Positions 62,224 to 64,000 of a stretch of DNA of 64,000 nucleotides are shown one piece after another. Made by a program: the position numbers and the translations under genes. Under the pieces are notes generated by a model, which was not told where the DNA came from, did not search any database, and saw only the letters and a program-made list of their open reading frames with translations. Source of the stretch: Pelagimonas sp. (GTDB taxonomy: Bacteria; Pseudomonadota; Alphaproteobacteria; Rhodobacterales; Rhodobacteraceae); assembly GCA_025210455.1 (NCBI GenBank), contig JAOARQ010000002.1, forward strand, positions 269,829-333,828, read 5' to 3'. Numbering within the stretch: position 1 is the stretch's first letter; each line of letters begins with the position of its first letter.

Positions 62224-62252
62224 CAGATACGAAAAGCGCGCGGGTTTTTCAA
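62224..62252 (-). promoter_or_regulatory. Sigma-70 promoter for secE
   Basis: On the minus strand TTGAAA (62247-62252) and TATCTG (62224-62229) are separated by 17 bases, with secE starting 30 bases after the -10. Confidence 0.6.
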
Positions 62253-62341
62253 GCCCGCTGCGGCAGCGAAGCGCAGCAGGCATGGATTTTCCATCTTTGG
62301 GGTCAGACAATCGTGCCCGCCGCAAGACAATTCGGCCCACT

Positions 62342-63445
62342 CTAATTCCGCGGCTTGCGCCCCTGCGATGTAAACAATCGCGGCCTGTCATAGGATTTCA
62401 CCAGCGGTGATCCCGACAGTTGCGACAGATCCCGCATGGACACCCCGCCAGACGGCTCTGCCCTGGGCGAGGACACCGGGCGCTCATCCGAGGGCCAGTC
62501 GCGCATCTGCCGCGCAGGGGTGATCGCCGCGCCGCCCCGCAGCAAAGCCATCAGCGATTTTTTATGTCCGGCTTCCCACCAAAACCCCACCCCAACAATC
62601 AGCAGAAAGAACAGCGTGATCACCGTATCCCCGCCGCCTTCGAAATCAGAGGCCAGCCCCATAGCGCCGACGTAGAAAATCGCGATCAGCACCAGACCAA
62701 ACAGCGCGCTAAAGATCTGACGACCAAATCCCTGCACCAGCGCACCCGCGCTTGGCAGGTGAGGTTTTTCGGCGCGCGTTTCACGCCCAGCAAACCCAGT
62801 GAGTTCCATCACCAGTTTCACCACCGACAGAATCAGCAGCATCGCTGCAAAGGGCGCTGTCAGATCCGCCGCAAAAATATAGCCCTCGGGCGCGCTCAGC
62901 CCATAGTGGCGCCCCAAAAAAAAGGGGCGCACAAAGATGAACTCGGGCGCGGGTTCCAGCCCCTGCTCGCGCATCAGGGCGAAAACATCGTCTTTCAACC
63001 GATGAGATCGCGTGGCGGTGCCATTGATTTCAATTGCGCCGCCGGGCATGGCGCGCGACGGGCTCCAGGTTGGGTAGAGTTCAGCAAAAGGTTCCCGTTC
63101 ATCCGCGCGCAGCACAACAGCCGCACGCACTGTTCCAAAGCGCTTTTCCATCGGGCTGCCATACAGAAAATGGATATGTCGCTGCGCATCCTGCTGATCA
63201 ATCAGCCTTTGCGGACGTTTGCTACCGATCCAGGCGATCACATTTACCTCATTTGCGGTGTGAATATCCCGCCCGCGATCAAATTTCCCCAGCACAACAG
63301 CCTCGGGAACCGGGGTTTCCCAAAGGGTGCTGAGCTTTTCAACATGGGATTTCATCAAGACCCCACCCAGAAAAACCGAGCCGGCCAGACACAGCAGCAC
63401 CCACCAGCGCAGCCCCATCAGCGCTTTGACAATCATTTGCGGCAT
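62342..63445 (-). CDS. Unknown membrane protein between tRNA-Trp and secE
   Basis: The 367-residue protein has an N-terminal membrane segment (about 12-32), a large soluble loop (about 35-180) with the acidic and aromatic content of an extracytoplasmic domain, then two or three further membrane helices (about 200-295) and a polar tail with Arg- and Pro-rich sequence. No family is recognised. ATG 63445 has GAGG at five bases; TTG at 63466 would add seven residues. In most alphaproteobacteria tRNA-Trp lies directly before secE, so this is an inserted gene. Confidence 0.65.
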   Translation of the reverse strand: MPQMIVKALMGLRWWVLLCLAGSVFLGGVLMKSHVEKLSTLWETPVPEAVVLGKFDRGRDIHTANEVNVIAWIGSKRPQRLIDQQDAQRHIHFLYGSPMEKRFGTVRAAVVLRADEREPFAELYPTWSPSRAMPGGAIEINGTATRSHRLKDDVFALMREQGLEPAPEFIFVRPFFLGRHYGLSAPEGYIFAADLTAPFAAMLLILSVVKLVMELTGFAGRETRAEKPHLPSAGALVQGFGRQIFSALFGLVLIAIFYVGAMGLASDFEGGGDTVITLFFLLIVGVGFWWEAGHKKSLMALLRGGAAITPARQMRDWPSDERPVSSPRAEPSGGVSMRDLSQLSGSPLVKSYDRPRLFTSQGRKPRN

Positions 63446-63545
63446 GGCGACCTCTAATTGAATCAACTCGAATAGAGTTCAATCAGAGCCCATCAATATG
63501 ACCGATATAGGGCACCGGCTGGTTTGTTTTGTGATGTTAGGAAAA

Positions 63546-63621
63546 TGGCAGGGGCATCAGGGTTCGAACCCGAGACCTACGGTTTTGGAGACCGTCGCTC
63601 TACCAGCTGAGCTATACCCCT
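63546..63621 (-). tRNA. tRNA-Trp (anticodon CCA)
   Basis: The 76-nucleotide tRNA folds into the cloverleaf on the minus strand. The acceptor arm AGGGGTA pairs with TGCCCCT, the anticodon stem ACGGT/ACCGT frames the loop CTCCAAA with anticodon CCA, and the T arm has GGTTCGAACC. The 3' CCA is encoded. It lies between tuf and the unknown membrane protein, as expected for the tuf-secE region. Confidence 0.97.
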
Positions 63622-63632
63622 GCGGTGGCGTG

Positions 63633-63661
63633 TGAATACGACATGTCGGCAGGGGGGGCAA
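63633..63661 (-). promoter_or_regulatory. Candidate promoter for tRNA-Trp
   Basis: On the minus strand TTGCCC (63656-63661) and TATTCA (63633-63638) are separated by 17 bases, with the tRNA starting 12 bases after the -10. Confidence 0.5.
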
Positions 63662-63734
63662 GGGGCTTTTGTAAGGAAAATGACCTGTGCACCGATTTAC
63701 TCAGAGGGTAACAGGTCTTTCCCTCAGGAACACA

Positions 63735-63760
63735 AAAAGGGCGCCTGTTGGCGCCCTTTT
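63735..63760 (-). terminator. Rho-independent terminator after tuf
   Basis: A perfect 11-bp stem AAAAGGGCGCC/GGCGCCCTTTT with a four-base loop; on the minus strand it is followed by T residues. It lies 45 bases past the tuf stop. Confidence 0.88.
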
Positions 63761-63804
63761 CGTTTGGGTGTCCTGTATAAGGACGGCCCTATAGCAATCT
63801 TCGA

Positions 63805-64000
63805 TTACTCGATGATTTTCGACACAACACCCGAACCAACGGTGCGGCCACCTTCGCGGATCGCGAAGCGCAGGCCGTCTTCCATGGCGATCGGGGCGAT
63901 CAGTTCAACGTTGAACTTCAGGTTGTCGCCAGCCATCACCAATTCGGTGCCCTCAGGCCGCTCAACGCTGCCGGTCACGTCGCTGGTGCGGAAGTAGAAC
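63805..64000 (-). CDS. tuf: Elongation factor Tu (C-terminal part, gene runs off window)
   Basis: Only the last 65 codons are inside the window. The translation [17 protein letters not shown], then [20 protein letters not shown] and [20 protein letters not shown], is the EF-Tu domain III end with no doubt. EF-Tu delivers aminoacyl-tRNA to the ribosome. The stop is TAA at 63805-63807, followed by a strong terminator, then tRNA-Trp on the same strand. Confidence 0.98.
   Translation of the reverse strand, partial: FYFRTSDVTGSVERPEGTELVMAGDNLKFNVELIAPIAMEDGLRFAIREGGRTVGSGVVSKIIE

Noticed and set aside
62420..63457. 345-residue open frame on the plus strand opposite the membrane protein before secE
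   Set aside because: Its translation is rich in Arg, His, Gln and Pro as expected for a shadow frame; the minus-strand frame has proper membrane helices and a ribosome site.

Overview
This window is a chromosomal segment of an alphaproteobacterium, most likely a marine member of the Roseobacter group (Rhodobacterales). The evidence is the gene set and gene order (tuf, tRNA-Trp, secE, nusG, rplK, rplA; a single bifunctional Rsh next to rpoZ and pdxJ; pdxJ, acpS, lepB, rnc, era, recO), the moderately high GC, the promoters with GC-rich spacers, and typical roseobacter accessory genes (TRAP binding protein, DMT exporters, a CaiB/BaiF CoA transferase, a saccharopine pathway, AlkB). Genus cannot be fixed from the sequence alone. 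Gene density is very high and nearly every gene has a recognisable family. There is no prophage, CRISPR array, intact insertion sequence or rRNA operon.

Layout. 1-6.2 kb: the end of a large OmpA-type protein with a small coiled-coil membrane partner, a HAD hydrolase, a MaoC hydratase, divergent MnmC-like oxidoreductase and mnmD, and a DMT transporter. 6.3-12.8 kb: lytic transglycosylase, dapA, a TRIC-like channel, then ispH, a methyltransferase and rnhA in one minus-strand cluster, and a NYN-domain protein. 12.8-25 kb: an essentially housekeeping plus-strand run (folK, rpoZ, rsh, pdxJ, acpS, lepB, rnc, era, recO, pgsA, moaD, moaE). 25-29 kb: a FadR-type regulator followed by an AAA ATPase gene broken by a small non-autonomous transposon, then amtB-glnK. 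29-36 kb: a class A PBP, an mlaA-mlaC lipid-transport pair, and a type I secretion ABC/HlyD pair. 36-50.6 kb: metabolic and repair genes including RidA, GDPD, peroxiredoxin, ferredoxin reductase, rsmD, an orphan TRAP binding protein, map, the two saccharopine dehydrogenases, a CoA transferase, a DsbA-like protein, a DciA-like protein and mutY. 50.6-53.6 kb: an AT-richer patch with an orphan secreted protein, alkB and an unknown membrane-anchored protein. 53.6-59.8 kb: Mn-dependent pyrophosphatase, sfsA, a CinA-type protein, a GNAT, a CMD-family protein, a second OmpA protein, and an unusual Gly-rich secreted protein next to a beta-barrel protein. 59.8-64 kb: rplA, rplK, nusG, secE, an unknown membrane protein, tRNA-Trp and the 3' end of tuf, all on the minus strand.

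The most unusual content is a pair of related TA-flanked mini-elements. The first (26123-26385) interrupts an ATPase gene that would be a perfect open reading frame without it. The second (56166-56218) is only 53 bp and looks like one extended terminal repeat left behind by internal deletion. Other points of interest are the unexplained Gly-rich/beta-barrel gene pair, the separately encoded and divergent MnmC halves, a membrane-protein gene lodged between tRNA-Trp and secE, and several clean palindromes or direct repeats upstream of the FadR-type regulator, glnK, alkB and a small lipoprotein. I did not find convincing evidence for a wholly new multi-gene system. The Gly-rich/beta-barrel pair is the best candidate.
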